Below are positions 8,468 through 18,456 of a stretch of DNA of 43,418 nucleotides, in pieces (the stretch's first letter is position 1; every line of letters starts with the position of its first letter). The position numbers and the translations under genes are program-made. Location: contig CAMDGH010000011.1 of the NCBI GenBank assembly GCA_945897755.1, positions 1 through 43,418 on the forward strand, written 5' to 3'. Source of the DNA: Chryseobacterium gleum (lineage in GTDB: Bacteria; Bacteroidota; Bacteroidia; Flavobacteriales_D; Crocinitomicaceae). The notes under the pieces were generated by a model. It ran no database searches, had not been told where the DNA came from, and saw only the letters and a program-made list of their open reading frames with translations.

Positions 8468-9676
8468 ATGAACGCTACAGAAATTGAAAAAAACAGATTA
8501 GAACTAGAGGCAAAGGGATATACTATATTGAACCTTGGTCCTACTCATCCAGCTACTCATGGTATTTTTCAAAACATTCTTACCATGGATGGCGATATCA
8601 TAATAGATGCCGTGCCTACGGTTGGATACATTCATAGGGCATTTGAGAAATTAGCAGAAAGAAGGGCTTTTTACCAAATTACAACGATCACTGATAGAAT
8701 GAACTATTGCTCCTCGCCTATCAATAATTTTGGTTGGCACATGACAATGGAAAAATTATTAGGCATTGAGGTACCTAAAAGAGCTCAATACTTAAGGGTG
8801 ATTTTAATGGAGCTAGCACGTATTGCAGATCACTTAATTTGTAATAGTGTAATCGGAGTTGATACAGGTGCTTTAAGTGGTTTTTTATACGTTTTTCAAG
8901 AACGAGAAAAAATATATGAAATCTACGAGGAGATTTGTGGAGCTCGTCTTACCACAAACATTGGTCGTATAGGCGGATTAGAAAGAGATTTTTCTCCGAA
9001 GGCTTGGGGAAAAATACACACTTTTGTTGATACAGTTCCAAGAGCATTAGATGAATTCGCAACATTATTAAGCCGGAATCGAATATTTATGGATAGAACC
9101 GTTGGTGCTGGTCCAATTTCAGCGGAGAGAGCATTAAATTATGGTTTTACAGGTCCAAATCTTCGTGCAACAGGCGTTGATTATGATGTAAGGGTTGCTT
9201 CGCCATACTCATCTTACGAAGATTTTGAATTTGATATTCCGATTGGAGAAAATGGAGATACTTACGATCGATTTATGGTACGCCAAGAAGAAATGTATCA
9301 ATCATTAAGCATCATTAAACAAGCTATAGCAAAATTACCTTCAGGTCCTATACATGCTGATGTGCCAGAAATTTATTTACCTCCAAAAGAAGACGTATAT
9401 AATAATATGGAAGCATTGATTTACCAATTTAAAATAGTTATGGGTGAATCTAATGTTCCTGTTGGGGAAGTATATCACAGCGTAGAGGGTGGGAATGGTG
9501 AATTAGGATTTTACTTAATAAGTGATGGGGGAAGAACTCCCTTTAGATTAAGTTTACGAAGACCATGCTTTATATATTACCAAGCTTATACAGAAATGAT
9601 TAAAGGAGCAATGTTATCAGATGCTATTTTAACACTGAGTAGCATGAATGTAATTGCAGGAGAATTAGACGCATAA
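8468..9676 (+). CDS. nuoD: NADH-quinone oxidoreductase subunit D
   Basis: 49-kDa-type subunit that, with NuoB, forms the quinone-binding site of complex I; it is evolutionarily related to the large subunit of NiFe hydrogenases. The 402 residues start with the conserved NLGPTHPATHG block near residue 22, followed by VGYIHRAFEKLAE (54-66), NYCSSPINNFG and the C-terminal DGGRTPFRLSLRRPCF region near 350. It ends in ELDA. Length and motifs are full, and it is followed by nuoE after 19 bases. Confidence 0.97.
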   Translation: MNATEIEKNRLELEAKGYTILNLGPTHPATHGIFQNILTMDGDIIIDAVPTVGYIHRAFEKLAERRAFYQITTITDRMNYCSSPINNFGWHMTMEKLLGIEVPKRAQYLRVILMELARIADHLICNSVIGVDTGALSGFLYVFQEREKIYEIYEEICGARLTTNIGRIGGLERDFSPKAWGKIHTFVDTVPRALDEFATLLSRNRIFMDRTVGAGPISAERALNYGFTGPNLRATGVDYDVRVASPYSSYEDFEFDIPIGENGDTYDRFMVRQEEMYQSLSIIKQAIAKLPSGPIHADVPEIYLPPKEDVYNNMEALIYQFKIVMGESNVPVGEVYHSVEGGNGELGFYLISDGGRTPFRLSLRRPCFIYYQAYTEMIKGAMLSDAILTLSSMNVIAGELDA

Positions 9677-9695
9677 CACACGAAAAAAACACAAC

Positions 9696-10211
9696 ATGTC
9701 AAAAGAAATTGTTTTTTCAGAAGAAACGTTATTAGTAGTTCATAAACTAATGAAACGTTACCCAGAAGGGCGACACAAATCAGCTTTACTTCCGGTTTTA
9801 CATATTGCGCAAGCTGAATTTGATGGATGGTTAAGTTCTGAGGTAATGGATTATGTTGCATCGGTTTTAAACATTAAATCGATTGAGGTATATGAAGTAG
9901 CTTCATTTTACTCCATGTACAACTTGAATCCTGTTGGAAAGTGTTTGTTAGAGATATGTCACACCGGACCATGTATGTTAAATGGTGCGGACGATTTAAT
10001 TGCCCATTTTCAAAATAAATTAAATATAAAAGTGGGTGAAACTACTGAAGATGGTATGTTTACATTAAAAACTGTGGAGTGTTTGGGTTCTTGTGGAACA
10101 GCGCCAATGCTTCAGTGTGGAGCAGATTACCACGAAAATTTAGACGAAGAAAAAGCCGATTTATTATTAGATAAATTACGTGCGGAAAATAAACGTTCAA
10201 GATATTGTTAA
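9696..10211 (+). CDS. nuoE: NADH-quinone oxidoreductase subunit E
   Basis: 24-kDa-type subunit of the NADH-oxidising module, holding the 2Fe-2S cluster N1a in a thioredoxin-like fold. The 171 residues contain the first cysteine pair in CHTGPCMLNG (about 89-98, C-x4-C) and the second in CLGSCGTAPML (about 130-140, C-x3-C), the expected ligands. An N-terminal helical domain with LLPVLHIAQ precedes them. Its presence with nuoF and nuoG shows the NADH input module is complete, unlike in some Bacteroidota that carry an 11-subunit form. Confidence 0.95.
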   Translation: MSKEIVFSEETLLVVHKLMKRYPEGRHKSALLPVLHIAQAEFDGWLSSEVMDYVASVLNIKSIEVYEVASFYSMYNLNPVGKCLLEICHTGPCMLNGADDLIAHFQNKLNIKVGETTEDGMFTLKTVECLGSCGTAPMLQCGADYHENLDEEKADLLLDKLRAENKRSRYC

Positions 10212-10232
10212 CCAGAGTTTAATTTAAGCAAA

Positions 10233-11600
10233 ATGGGACGAAAACTATTATTAGAACACATAGACGTTAGTGGAATTGAAACCTTAGAGGTATATCGTAA
10301 AATGGGGGGCTATGCTGCTGTAGAAAAAGCGCTAAAAACAATGGCCCCTGATGATGTTACGGAAGAGGTTAAAAAATCTGGCTTAAGAGGTCGTGGTGGT
10401 GCAGGTTTTCCTGCGGGAATGAAGTGGAGTTTCATAGATAAAAAATCGGAAAAACCGCGCTATTTAGTTTGTAATGCTGATGAAAGCGAACCCGGCACAT
10501 TCAAAGACCGCTATTTAATGGAAAAAATTCCACACTCTTTGATTGAAGGCATGATCGTATCGAGCTACGCCTTAGGAGCTAAGACAGGATACATATACAT
10601 TCGTGGAGAATATTTTTACATACTGAGAATACTTGAAAAAGCAATTGCAGATGCTTACGATGCTGGCTTATTAGGGGATAACATTTTGGGTACTGACTAC
10701 TCATTAGATTTACATGTACAAATTGGTGCTGGTGCTTACATTTGCGGTGAAGAAACAGCATTATTGGAATCATTAGAGGGCAAAAGGGGTAACCCAAGAA
10801 TGAAACCTCCTTTCCCTGCAATTTCAGGATTGTATGCTTGCCCTACAGTAGTTAATAATGTTGAAACAATTGCTGCTGTTCCTCATATTGTAAATATTTC
10901 TGGAGATGAATATGCTAAAATAGGCATTGGTAGAAGTACAGGAACAAAATTAATTTCAGCAAGTGGTCACATAAATAAACCTGGGACATATGAAATCGAA
11001 CTTGGTTTATCTGTAGAAGAATTTATCTACTCTGATGAATATTGTGGTGGAATTAAAAATGGAAGAAAATTAAAAGCTTTAATTGCAGGAGGTTCATCGG
11101 TACCTATTTTACCAGAACACCTAATTACAAAAACTGCAACTGGAGAGGATCGATTAATGACCTACGAATCTTTATCTGATGGAGGATTTATAAGTGGGTC
11201 GATGTTGGGTTCTGGAGGTTTTATTGTGATGGATGACTCTACATGTATTGTAAGACATACTTGGTCTTTAGCGCGTTTCTACCACCATGAGTCTTGTGGA
11301 CAATGTTCTCCATGCAGGGAAGGAACTGGTTGGATGGAAAAAGTATTACACAGAATAGAACATGGGCATGGTACATTGAAAGACATTGATTTACTGGTAG
11401 ATATTGCTAAAAAAATCGAAGGAAATACAATATGTCCTTTAGGTGATGCGGCGGCATGGCCAATAGCAAGTGCAATACGCCATTTTAGATCTGAATTTGA
11501 ATATCACGTTGCTAACCCATCGAAAATAATAAATCCAAATCATTTTTTACATGAACCATTTGTAAATACGGCTGTAAAAAATGAAACGATTTTAAATTAA
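10233..11600 (+). CDS. nuoF: NADH-quinone oxidoreductase subunit F
   Basis: 51-kDa-type subunit that binds NADH, FMN and cluster N3; entry point of electrons into complex I. The 455 residues include the glycine-rich NADH site [17 protein letters not shown] (about 49-65), the FMN-site stretch [15 protein letters not shown] near 80, the [19 protein letters not shown] block near 168, and the 4Fe-4S ligands in [15 protein letters not shown] near 351 with the last Cys in [12 protein letters not shown] near 395. It belongs to the nuo operon, 33 bases before nuoG. Confidence 0.97.
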   Translation: MGRKLLLEHIDVSGIETLEVYRKMGGYAAVEKALKTMAPDDVTEEVKKSGLRGRGGAGFPAGMKWSFIDKKSEKPRYLVCNADESEPGTFKDRYLMEKIPHSLIEGMIVSSYALGAKTGYIYIRGEYFYILRILEKAIADAYDAGLLGDNILGTDYSLDLHVQIGAGAYICGEETALLESLEGKRGNPRMKPPFPAISGLYACPTVVNNVETIAAVPHIVNISGDEYAKIGIGRSTGTKLISASGHINKPGTYEIELGLSVEEFIYSDEYCGGIKNGRKLKALIAGGSSVPILPEHLITKTATGEDRLMTYESLSDGGFISGSMLGSGGFIVMDDSTCIVRHTWSLARFYHHESCGQCSPCREGTGWMEKVLHRIEHGHGTLKDIDLLVDIAKKIEGNTICPLGDAAAWPIASAIRHFRSEFEYHVANPSKIINPNHFLHEPFVNTAVKNETILN

Positions 11601-11633
11601 ACCCAATTTTGCTCAACGATAAATAAAAAGAAT

Positions 11634-12614
11634 ATGGCGAAAGTAACAATCGACGGAGTTGAAATTGAAGTACCGAATGGAACTTCAATTCTAAACGCAG
11701 CGAGATCTGTAGGAGGAGATATTGTTCCCCCAGCAATGTGCTACTATTCTAAATTAGAAGGAAGTGGCGGAAAATGTCGTACTTGTTTGGTTAAAGTAAC
11801 TCAAGGATCAACAAACGACCCACGTCCAATGCCTAAATTAGTCCCATCGTGTAGTACAACTGTAATGGACGGAATGATCGTTGAAAATTCGACTAGTCCT
11901 GACGTATTAGAAGCGCGAAAAGGAGTGGTAGAGTTTTTGTTGATTAATCACCCATTAGACTGCCCGGTATGCGACCAAGCTGGTGAATGCGACCTTCAAA
12001 ACTTAGGTTTTAAACATGGTGCTGCTTCTACTCGATATGAAGAAGAAAGAAGAACATACGAAAAAATTGATATAGGCGACAAAATACAATTGCACATGGA
12101 TAGGTGTATCTTATGTTACAGATGCACATATGTAGGAGATCAATTAACCGATGAACGAAAGCATGGGGTGATCAATCGAGGTGATCACGCTGAAATTTCA
12201 ACATACATAGAAAAGAATATTGATAATGAATTCTCAGGCAATATGATAGATGTATGTCCTGTAGGAGCACTAACAGACAAAACAAGTCGATTTGGCAGCC
12301 GGGTTTGGTTTACTAAACCGATGGATGCACATAGGGCATGTACTTCATGTTCAGGAAAAGTAGTATTGTGGTTAAAAGGTGAAGAAGTACTTAGGGTTAC
12401 AGGGCGGAAAGACCAATACGGAGAAGTGGATGAATTCATCTGTAACACATGTCGTTTTGATACGAAAGAGCTGGCAGCGTGGACCATTGAAGGACCTAGA
12501 CACATTGAAAAAAAATCTGTTATTTCTCAAAACCATTACGAACATTTAAAAGACATAAAAGAAGATATTGTTAAATATCAAAAACAGATTGCAGAAAAAA
12601 TCAATAAAGGATAA
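11634..12614 (+). CDS. nuoG: NADH-quinone oxidoreductase subunit G, short form without molybdopterin-like domain
   Basis: Electron-wire subunit of the complex I peripheral arm. The 326 residues begin with a ferredoxin-like 2Fe-2S domain (SGGKCRTCLVKV near 45-56). The His/Cys 4Fe-4S site follows (HPLDCPVCDQAGECDLQ near 105-121), then a two-cluster-like block with CILCYRCTY (about 160-168) and CPVGAL near 210. A last Cys pair set (ACTSCSG near 235, ICNTCRF near 268) resembles the start of the molybdopterin-oxidoreductase domain, but the protein stops soon after. Classical NuoG has 700-900 residues. The frame ends cleanly 3 bases before nuoH, so this is the native size, not a frameshift. Similar short forms are, to my knowledge, usual in flavobacteria. 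Confidence 0.92.
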   Translation: MAKVTIDGVEIEVPNGTSILNAARSVGGDIVPPAMCYYSKLEGSGGKCRTCLVKVTQGSTNDPRPMPKLVPSCSTTVMDGMIVENSTSPDVLEARKGVVEFLLINHPLDCPVCDQAGECDLQNLGFKHGAASTRYEEERRTYEKIDIGDKIQLHMDRCILCYRCTYVGDQLTDERKHGVINRGDHAEISTYIEKNIDNEFSGNMIDVCPVGALTDKTSRFGSRVWFTKPMDAHRACTSCSGKVVLWLKGEEVLRVTGRKDQYGEVDEFICNTCRFDTKELAAWTIEGPRHIEKKSVISQNHYEHLKDIKEDIVKYQKQIAEKINKG

Positions 12615-12617
12615 AAC

Positions 12618-13658
12618 ATGGACGATTTTTTATTTAAAGTAATATTAGTTGTTGTATTATTTGTTGTTTCACTTGTAGTAGCGATGTACTCAACTTATGG
12701 TGAACGAAAAATATCTGCATTTATGCAAGATAGAATTGGACCAAATCGTGCTGGTCCATTTGGTTTACTTCAACCTTTAGCCGATGGGATTAAGATGTTC
12801 ATGAAAGAGGAAATAATTCCGAATGTTTCAAATAAAGCATTATTTATTCTAGGTCCTTGTTTAGCAATGACTACCGCTTTAATGGCTGGAGTTCTTGTAC
12901 CCTGGGGAGGAGATATTGTAATTGGTGGAAAAACATATAGCTTACAAATAGCAGATTTAAACATTGGTGTACTCTATATTTTTGGTGTTACCTCTTTAGG
13001 TGTTTATGGAATAATGATTGGTGGTTGGGCCTCCAATAACAAATACTCTTTAATGGGGGCTATCCGGGCATCAGCGCAAATGATTAGTTATGAAATCGCA
13101 ATGGGACTGGCTATTATTGCGCTTATTATGACAACAGGAACAATGAGCTTAGGAGAGATTGCACGACAACAAGATGCTGGTTTAGCAAATATTGCATATC
13201 AACCTTTGGGGTTTTTAATCTTTTTAATTTGTGTTTTTGCTGAACTTAATCGTGCTCCATTTGACATGCCAGAAAGTGAATCCGAACTGATTGGAGGATA
13301 TCATACAGAATATTCAAGTATGAAGCTAGGCTTATATTTATTTGCTGAGTACATTAATATGTTTATTTCTTCAGCGGTATTGGTTACGTTTTATCTTGGT
13401 GGTTATCATTTTCCATTCCAACAAGAGATAAATCAATTTTTTAATTTATCTACTAATATGATTGCCATATTGGGAACATTTGTATTTTTCTTAAAAATAT
13501 TTTTCTTTATCTTTTTCTTTATGTGGGTTCGATGGACATTACCACGATTCAGGTACGATCAATTAATGCGTGTGGGATGGAAATCATTAATTCCGCTAGC
13601 AATACTAAATATCCTAATCACGGGGGTGGTTATGTGGATGAACGGGAAATTAAATTAA
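12618..13658 (+). CDS. nuoH: NADH-quinone oxidoreductase subunit H
   Basis: Membrane subunit that forms the quinone chamber entrance and links electron transfer to the proton path. It is 346 residues with about eight membrane segments. Conserved loops are seen: ERKISAFMQDRIGPNRAGPFG (with a single residue between halves of the family signature) near residues 29-49, the acidic loop CVFAELNRAPFDMPESESEL near 205-224, and the C-terminal MWVRWTLPRFRYDQLM near 300. It starts 3 bases after nuoG. Confidence 0.96.
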   Translation: MDDFLFKVILVVVLFVVSLVVAMYSTYGERKISAFMQDRIGPNRAGPFGLLQPLADGIKMFMKEEIIPNVSNKALFILGPCLAMTTALMAGVLVPWGGDIVIGGKTYSLQIADLNIGVLYIFGVTSLGVYGIMIGGWASNNKYSLMGAIRASAQMISYEIAMGLAIIALIMTTGTMSLGEIARQQDAGLANIAYQPLGFLIFLICVFAELNRAPFDMPESESELIGGYHTEYSSMKLGLYLFAEYINMFISSAVLVTFYLGGYHFPFQQEINQFFNLSTNMIAILGTFVFFLKIFFFIFFFMWVRWTLPRFRYDQLMRVGWKSLIPLAILNILITGVVMWMNGKLN

Positions 13659-13668
13659 AACTACAATC

Positions 13669-14238
13669 ATGCAACTGCTAACAAATAGATCGAAACTTGT
13701 TGTAAAAAGGGAAATGACCTTTGTTGAAAAGCTTTACCTACCAGCAATATTTACAGGAATGATAATTACTTTTAAGCATTTGTTTAGAAAGTCAGCTACA
13801 ATAAGATATCCTGAACAAAAAAGAGAATTTAGCCCATTGTACAGAGGTCATCATGTTTTAAAGAGAGATGATAAGGGAGCTGAAAGATGTACTGCTTGTG
13901 GTTTATGCGCTGTATCTTGTCCAGCTGAAGCAATTACTATGACGGCTGCAGAACGTAAAAAAGGAGAAGAAAATCTTTACCGAGAAGAAAAATATGCTGC
14001 AAAATACGAAATTAATATGCTGCGCTGTATTTTTTGTGGACTATGTGAAGAGGCCTGTCCAAAAGAAGCTATATTTTTAACAGACAGACTAGTACCTAGC
14101 GAATTTGAACGAAATGATTTTATTTTTGGAAAAGATAAATTAGTTGAAAAGCCAGACGAACGAATTGATGTTTCAAAAAGACAAACGCCTGAGGTACTAG
14201 CATTTAAAGAAAATAACCGATTAAGTCATAATAAATAA
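13669..14238 (+). CDS. nuoI: NADH-quinone oxidoreductase subunit I
   Basis: Peripheral subunit with two 4Fe-4S clusters (N6a and N6b) that pass electrons to cluster N2 on NuoB. The 189 residues contain two classic ferredoxin motifs: CTACGLCAVSCP (about 71-82) and CIFCGLCEEACP (about 122-133), each followed by the Pro of the second half-site. The N-terminal 45 residues contain an amphipathic, membrane-associated stretch. It sits between nuoH (10 bases before) and nuoJ (12 bases after). Confidence 0.96.
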   Translation: MQLLTNRSKLVVKREMTFVEKLYLPAIFTGMIITFKHLFRKSATIRYPEQKREFSPLYRGHHVLKRDDKGAERCTACGLCAVSCPAEAITMTAAERKKGEENLYREEKYAAKYEINMLRCIFCGLCEEACPKEAIFLTDRLVPSEFERNDFIFGKDKLVEKPDERIDVSKRQTPEVLAFKENNRLSHNK

Positions 14239-14250
14239 TTTGTATACTAA

Positions 14251-14748
14251 ATGACACACTACGCTTTTTATTTCTTATCATTTTTAGCCATTCTTTCTGC
14301 ATTAATGGTCGTTTTTTCTAAAAACCCCATTCATAGTGTTTTATACTTAGTATTGACATTTTTTGCAATCGCTGGTCATTACCTTCTATTAAATGCGCAA
14401 TTCTTAGCTGTTGTTCACATTGTTGTCTACGCTGGTGCAATCATGGTATTGTTTCTGTACGTTCTTATGCTACTCAACCTTAATGTAGATGCTGAACCAA
14501 AAAAGTCGAACTGGGTAAAATTTGCTGGAGTGATATCAGGAGGAATGCTCATGTTAACCCTAATTGCTACATTTTATAAAGCAGAGACACAAGCAATGGT
14601 TCAAAAAGACCCTAGTATAGGTGTTACGGCAAACCTTGGTAAAATATTATTCAATGAATTTGCACTGCCTTTTGAAATTTCATCCATATTGTTATTAAGC
14701 GCAATGGTAGGTGCAATTTTGTTAAGTAAAAAAGACGCTAAAAATTAA
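14251..14748 (+). CDS. nuoJ: NADH-quinone oxidoreductase subunit J
   Basis: Small hydrophobic membrane-arm subunit (165 residues, five predicted membrane segments) at the kink between quinone site and antiporter-like subunits. The third segment, [23 protein letters not shown] near residues 53-75 (given with family numbering approximated), carries the conserved Tyr-Ala-Gly-Ala core. The following loop is charged and variable. It lies 4 bases before nuoK. Confidence 0.93.
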   Translation: MTHYAFYFLSFLAILSALMVVFSKNPIHSVLYLVLTFFAIAGHYLLLNAQFLAVVHIVVYAGAIMVLFLYVLMLLNLNVDAEPKKSNWVKFAGVISGGMLMLTLIATFYKAETQAMVQKDPSIGVTANLGKILFNEFALPFEISSILLLSAMVGAILLSKKDAKN

Positions 14749-14752
14749 TTTT

Positions 14753-15070
14753 ATGGAAATTATAAAAGAAATACCATTAAATCATTATATTCTTTTAAGC
14801 ACAATCCTATTTTGTATTGGGGTTATTGGGGTACTTGTAAGAAGAAATGCAATTATCATTTTTATGTGTATTGAACTTATGCTTAATGCTGTAAACTTAT
14901 TGATGGTTGCATTTTCTGCACACCATGGAGATGGGAAAGGGCAGGTATTTGTATTCTTTATCATGGCTGTAGCAGCTGCTGAAGTTGCTGTCGGTTTATC
15001 AATACTCATTATGATTCATAGAAATACTCATACGACAGATATTGGATTTCTTAACAAACTTAAATTTTAA
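14753..15070 (+). CDS. nuoK: NADH-quinone oxidoreductase subunit K
   Basis: Three-helix membrane subunit related to MrpC and part of the proton-translocation path. In its 105 residues, the second helix carries the conserved Glu in [12 protein letters not shown] (about 39-50), and the third carries [11 protein letters not shown] (about 71-81) with the second conserved Glu. Both carboxylates needed for pumping are present. Spacing is 4-5 bases on both sides in the operon. Confidence 0.96.
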   Translation: MEIIKEIPLNHYILLSTILFCIGVIGVLVRRNAIIIFMCIELMLNAVNLLMVAFSAHHGDGKGQVFVFFIMAVAAAEVAVGLSILIMIHRNTHTTDIGFLNKLKF

Positions 15071-15075
15071 TACAA

Positions 15076-16983
15076 ATGAAAGAATTAGTTTGGTTAGTAC
15101 CTACTTTACCATTGCTTGGTTTTTTAGTAATCAGTATAGGAAAACGTTATTTTTCTAAATCAATTGCTGGAATTTTAGCCAGTGCAACGATATTCGTATC
15201 CTTTATTATTTCTATCGGTATATTTTTTGATGTTCATGGAAGTCATGGAACCCCATTTACATTAAGTTTATTTGAATGGATATCAACAAGTGATTTTAAA
15301 GTTAACATAGCGTTCCTCGTTGATCCTCTTTCTTCTATCATGCTGTTGATAATTACGGGAATAGGATTCTTAATACATGTGTACTCTATGGGATATATGC
15401 ATGATGATGAAGGGTACGCAAAATTTTTCTCTTATTTAAATTTATTTGTCTTCTTCATGTTACTTCTTGTATTGGGAGATAATTATTTATTGATGTTTGC
15501 CGGTTGGGAAGGTGTTGGATTGGCTTCTTATTTGTTGATCGGATTTTGGTTTAAGAATGGGAATTACAATGATGCTGCAAAAAAAGCATTTATAGTAAAT
15601 CGAATTGGTGACTTAGGATTTGTATTGGGCATTATTTTACTTTTTATGACATTCGGTACCGTTCAATTCTCAGCTGTTTTTGGAGAAGCTGTTCACCTAA
15701 CAGATAATATGCCTGTTATTACTGCAATTACCTTACTTTTATTTGTAGGTGCCATGGGGAAAAGCGCACAAATCCCTTTGTATACTTGGCTTCCTGATGC
15801 AATGGCAGGACCAACTCCAGTTTCTGCTTTGATTCACGCAGCAACAATGGTTACTGCTGGTGTGTATATGATTGCAAGATCAAATGTACTTTATAGTCTT
15901 GCGCCTGAAACAATGGGCATAGTAGCTATCGTAGGGGCTTCAACAGCATTATTTGCAGCTACAATCGGTATTTTTCAGAATGATATCAAAAAAGTATTGG
16001 CTTATTCAACTGTCAGTCAGTTAGGTTATATGTTTTTAGCGCTGGGTGTAGGAGCTTTTACTGGTGGGGTTTTTCATTTAATGACACATGCTTTTTTTAA
16101 AGCATTGCTTTTTTTAGGTGCAGGAAGTGTTATTCATGCCATGGGAGGCGAACAAGATATTAGAAAAATGGGGGGCTTAAAGAAATACATCCCGATTACT
16201 TTTATGACTTTTCTAGTTGGTACCTTTGCTATATCTGGTATACCTCCTCTTTCTGGATTCTTTTCAAAAGATGAAATTCTAGCTCATGCATATCAAGTTA
16301 GTCCATTTCTATGGGGAATTGGGGTTGTTGGATCATTGATGACAACGTTCTATATGTTCCGATTGTTTTTCTTAACTTTTTATGGAACTTTTAGAGGTAC
16401 TCAAAATCAAAAAGACCATCTACACGAATCTCCAAAGACAATGACTACACCTCTGGTTGTATTAGCGGTTTTAGCTGCATTGGGAGGTTTTATTGGGGTT
16501 CCCCATGTGTTGGGTGGAAACCATTGGTTAGAACGTTTTTTAGAGCCTGTTTTTAGACAATCTGCAATACATGCTCATGGACATAGCTTAGCTCATTCTA
16601 CTGAACTTATTTTAATGGGAGTAACTGTAACACTAACTATTTTATTTATCTTATTTGCAAGACATAAATTCCTTGTTAAGAATACAGTTCCTAGCCTAGA
16701 TGATAGGAAATTAAGATTCATACCTAAATTAGTTACAAACAAATACTATATCGATGAATTTTACAATGCAATTATTGTGAAACCGCTAAATTCTTTTGCT
16801 GGATTTACATACAAAATAATAGAATTAAAAGGAATAGACTTTATCGTAAACCTTACAGGTAAAATAGTAGTATTTACTAGTTCGATAGTACGAAGAATTC
16901 AAACAGGAAACACTGGTTTTTACATTTTTGCAATGGTGATAGGCATCGTTGTAATATTGATGCTTAATTTATTAAATAAATAA
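15076..16983 (+). CDS. nuoL: NADH-quinone oxidoreductase subunit L
   Basis: Distal antiporter-like proton-pumping subunit of complex I with the long lateral helix. The 635 residues include the conserved WEGVGLASYLLIGFW block near residue 144 (with the key Glu), the discontinuous-helix region TWLPDAMAGPTPVSALIHAA near 240, the lysine/histidine-containing TVSQLGYMFLALG near 315 and HAFFKALLFLGAGSVIH near 338. A His-rich loop follows at about 490-510, before the C-terminal amphipathic helix and final anchor. It is directly followed by nuoM (3 bases). Confidence 0.97.
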   Translation: MKELVWLVPTLPLLGFLVISIGKRYFSKSIAGILASATIFVSFIISIGIFFDVHGSHGTPFTLSLFEWISTSDFKVNIAFLVDPLSSIMLLIITGIGFLIHVYSMGYMHDDEGYAKFFSYLNLFVFFMLLLVLGDNYLLMFAGWEGVGLASYLLIGFWFKNGNYNDAAKKAFIVNRIGDLGFVLGIILLFMTFGTVQFSAVFGEAVHLTDNMPVITAITLLLFVGAMGKSAQIPLYTWLPDAMAGPTPVSALIHAATMVTAGVYMIARSNVLYSLAPETMGIVAIVGASTALFAATIGIFQNDIKKVLAYSTVSQLGYMFLALGVGAFTGGVFHLMTHAFFKALLFLGAGSVIHAMGGEQDIRKMGGLKKYIPITFMTFLVGTFAISGIPPLSGFFSKDEILAHAYQVSPFLWGIGVVGSLMTTFYMFRLFFLTFYGTFRGTQNQKDHLHESPKTMTTPLVVLAVLAALGGFIGVPHVLGGNHWLERFLEPVFRQSAIHAHGHSLAHSTELILMGVTVTLTILFILFARHKFLVKNTVPSLDDRKLRFIPKLVTNKYYIDEFYNAIIVKPLNSFAGFTYKIIELKGIDFIVNLTGKIVVFTSSIVRRIQTGNTGFYIFAMVIGIVVILMLNLLNK

Positions 16984-16986
16984 AGG

Positions 16987-18447
16987 ATGATTACTACTGC
17001 ATTATTATTTTTTCCCTTGATTATAGGAATACTTTTGTTTTTTATAAAGGGGGAATCTGTTAAAAAACTTGCTTTATCAGCAAGTTTAATTGAATTTTCT
17101 TTAGGAGTATATGCGTTTTTCAATTTTGATAAAACAAATGCATTAGCGCAATTTGTTTTTGATATTCCATGGATAAATTCTCTAAATATACATTTTCACA
17201 TCGGAATGGATGGAATTAGCTTATTATTGATTTTATTAACAACATTCTTAGTTCCATTAATCATTCTATCAGCAAACCGAAATACATATAAAAACCCAAG
17301 TAAGTTGTATGCACTAATCATGATCATGCAATTTGGATTAATTGGTGTGTTTTCAGCACAAGACGCTTTCCTTTTTTATATTTTTTGGGAAGTAGCATTA
17401 ATACCTATCTATTTTATAGCACTATTATGGGGTGGTAAAGAGCGTGTTCGAATCACTTTTAAATTTTTTATATACACGCTCGCTGGAAGTTTACTAATGT
17501 TAATTGGTTTGATTTATGTTTACTTAAACACTCCATTACCTCATTCCTTTAGTCTTACACGTTTATATGAATTAAACCTTAATAGCACAACACAAAATTG
17601 GTTATTTTGGTTATTCTTCATCGCATTTGCAATAAAGATGCCTGTTTTTCCTTTTCACTCATGGTTAGCAGACACCTATACTGATGCGCCAACACCAGGA
17701 ACAATGATGTTGTCAGGGATAATGTCTAAAATGGGGGTTTATGGAGCTCTTCGACTATTGTTACCAATAACTCCACAAGCCATGTTAGATTGGGGGCCCT
17801 TAGCAATCACACTTGCGGTTATTGGAGTCATATACGCATCTCTATTGGCTATGTACCAAAAAGAATATAAGCGATTAATCGCTTATGCGTCAGCTGCACA
17901 CATTGGTTTGATTGCAGCAGGTGTATTTTCATTAACAAGCAACGGTCTAACTGGTGCAATTGTTCAAATGTTAGCGCATGGTGTAAGTGCTTTCGGTTTA
18001 TTTTATGTTATAGATTTATTAAAATCAAGAACAGAAACAACAGAAATATCTAAATTAGGAGGAATTCGTTTAGTCGCTCCTAATTATGCTGCTGCATTTT
18101 TAATCATATTACTTGCAAGTATAGCATTACCATTAACAAGTGGTTTTATAGGCGAGTTTTTATTATTGGTTGGGATATATGAGTACAATTCAGGATTAGC
18201 TGCTTTTGCTGGAATTTCTACTATTTTAGGAGCGGTATACATGTTAAAAAGTTATCAAACTTCTATTTTAGGTGATCGTACAAAATTTTCTGACACCTTT
18301 ACTGATTTAGTTTGGCAAGAAAAAATAATATTGGCTCCCGTAATATCCGTAATTTTTGTATTTGGTATCTATCCAAAACCATTTATAGAGATTGCAAAAC
18401 CAGCTGTAGCTCAATTACTCTCAATCATGGAAATCACTATTAAATAA
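16987..18447 (+). CDS. nuoM: NADH-quinone oxidoreductase subunit M
   Basis: Antiporter-like proton-pumping subunit of the complex I membrane arm, 486 residues with about 14 membrane segments. Diagnostic stretches include FHIGMDGISLLLILLTTFL near 70-88, FYIFWEVALIPIYF near 130 (conserved Glu), PFHSWLADTYTDAPTPGTMM near 224-243, and LIAYASAAHIGLI near 299. It overlaps nothing but is tightly packed between nuoL and nuoN. Confidence 0.96.
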   Translation: MITTALLFFPLIIGILLFFIKGESVKKLALSASLIEFSLGVYAFFNFDKTNALAQFVFDIPWINSLNIHFHIGMDGISLLLILLTTFLVPLIILSANRNTYKNPSKLYALIMIMQFGLIGVFSAQDAFLFYIFWEVALIPIYFIALLWGGKERVRITFKFFIYTLAGSLLMLIGLIYVYLNTPLPHSFSLTRLYELNLNSTTQNWLFWLFFIAFAIKMPVFPFHSWLADTYTDAPTPGTMMLSGIMSKMGVYGALRLLLPITPQAMLDWGPLAITLAVIGVIYASLLAMYQKEYKRLIAYASAAHIGLIAAGVFSLTSNGLTGAIVQMLAHGVSAFGLFYVIDLLKSRTETTEISKLGGIRLVAPNYAAAFLIILLASIALPLTSGFIGEFLLLVGIYEYNSGLAAFAGISTILGAVYMLKSYQTSILGDRTKFSDTFTDLVWQEKIILAPVISVIFVFGIYPKPFIEIAKPAVAQLLSIMEITIK

Positions 18448-18456
18448 CAATAAATA

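Noticed and set aside
12185-12505. Minus-strand open frame of 106 codons within nuoG
   Set aside because: Shadow of nuoG with no recognisable family features.
11634-12614. nuoG as a frameshifted or truncated pseudogene
   Set aside because: The stop is followed after 3 bases by an intact nuoH, leaving no remnant of a longer domain.
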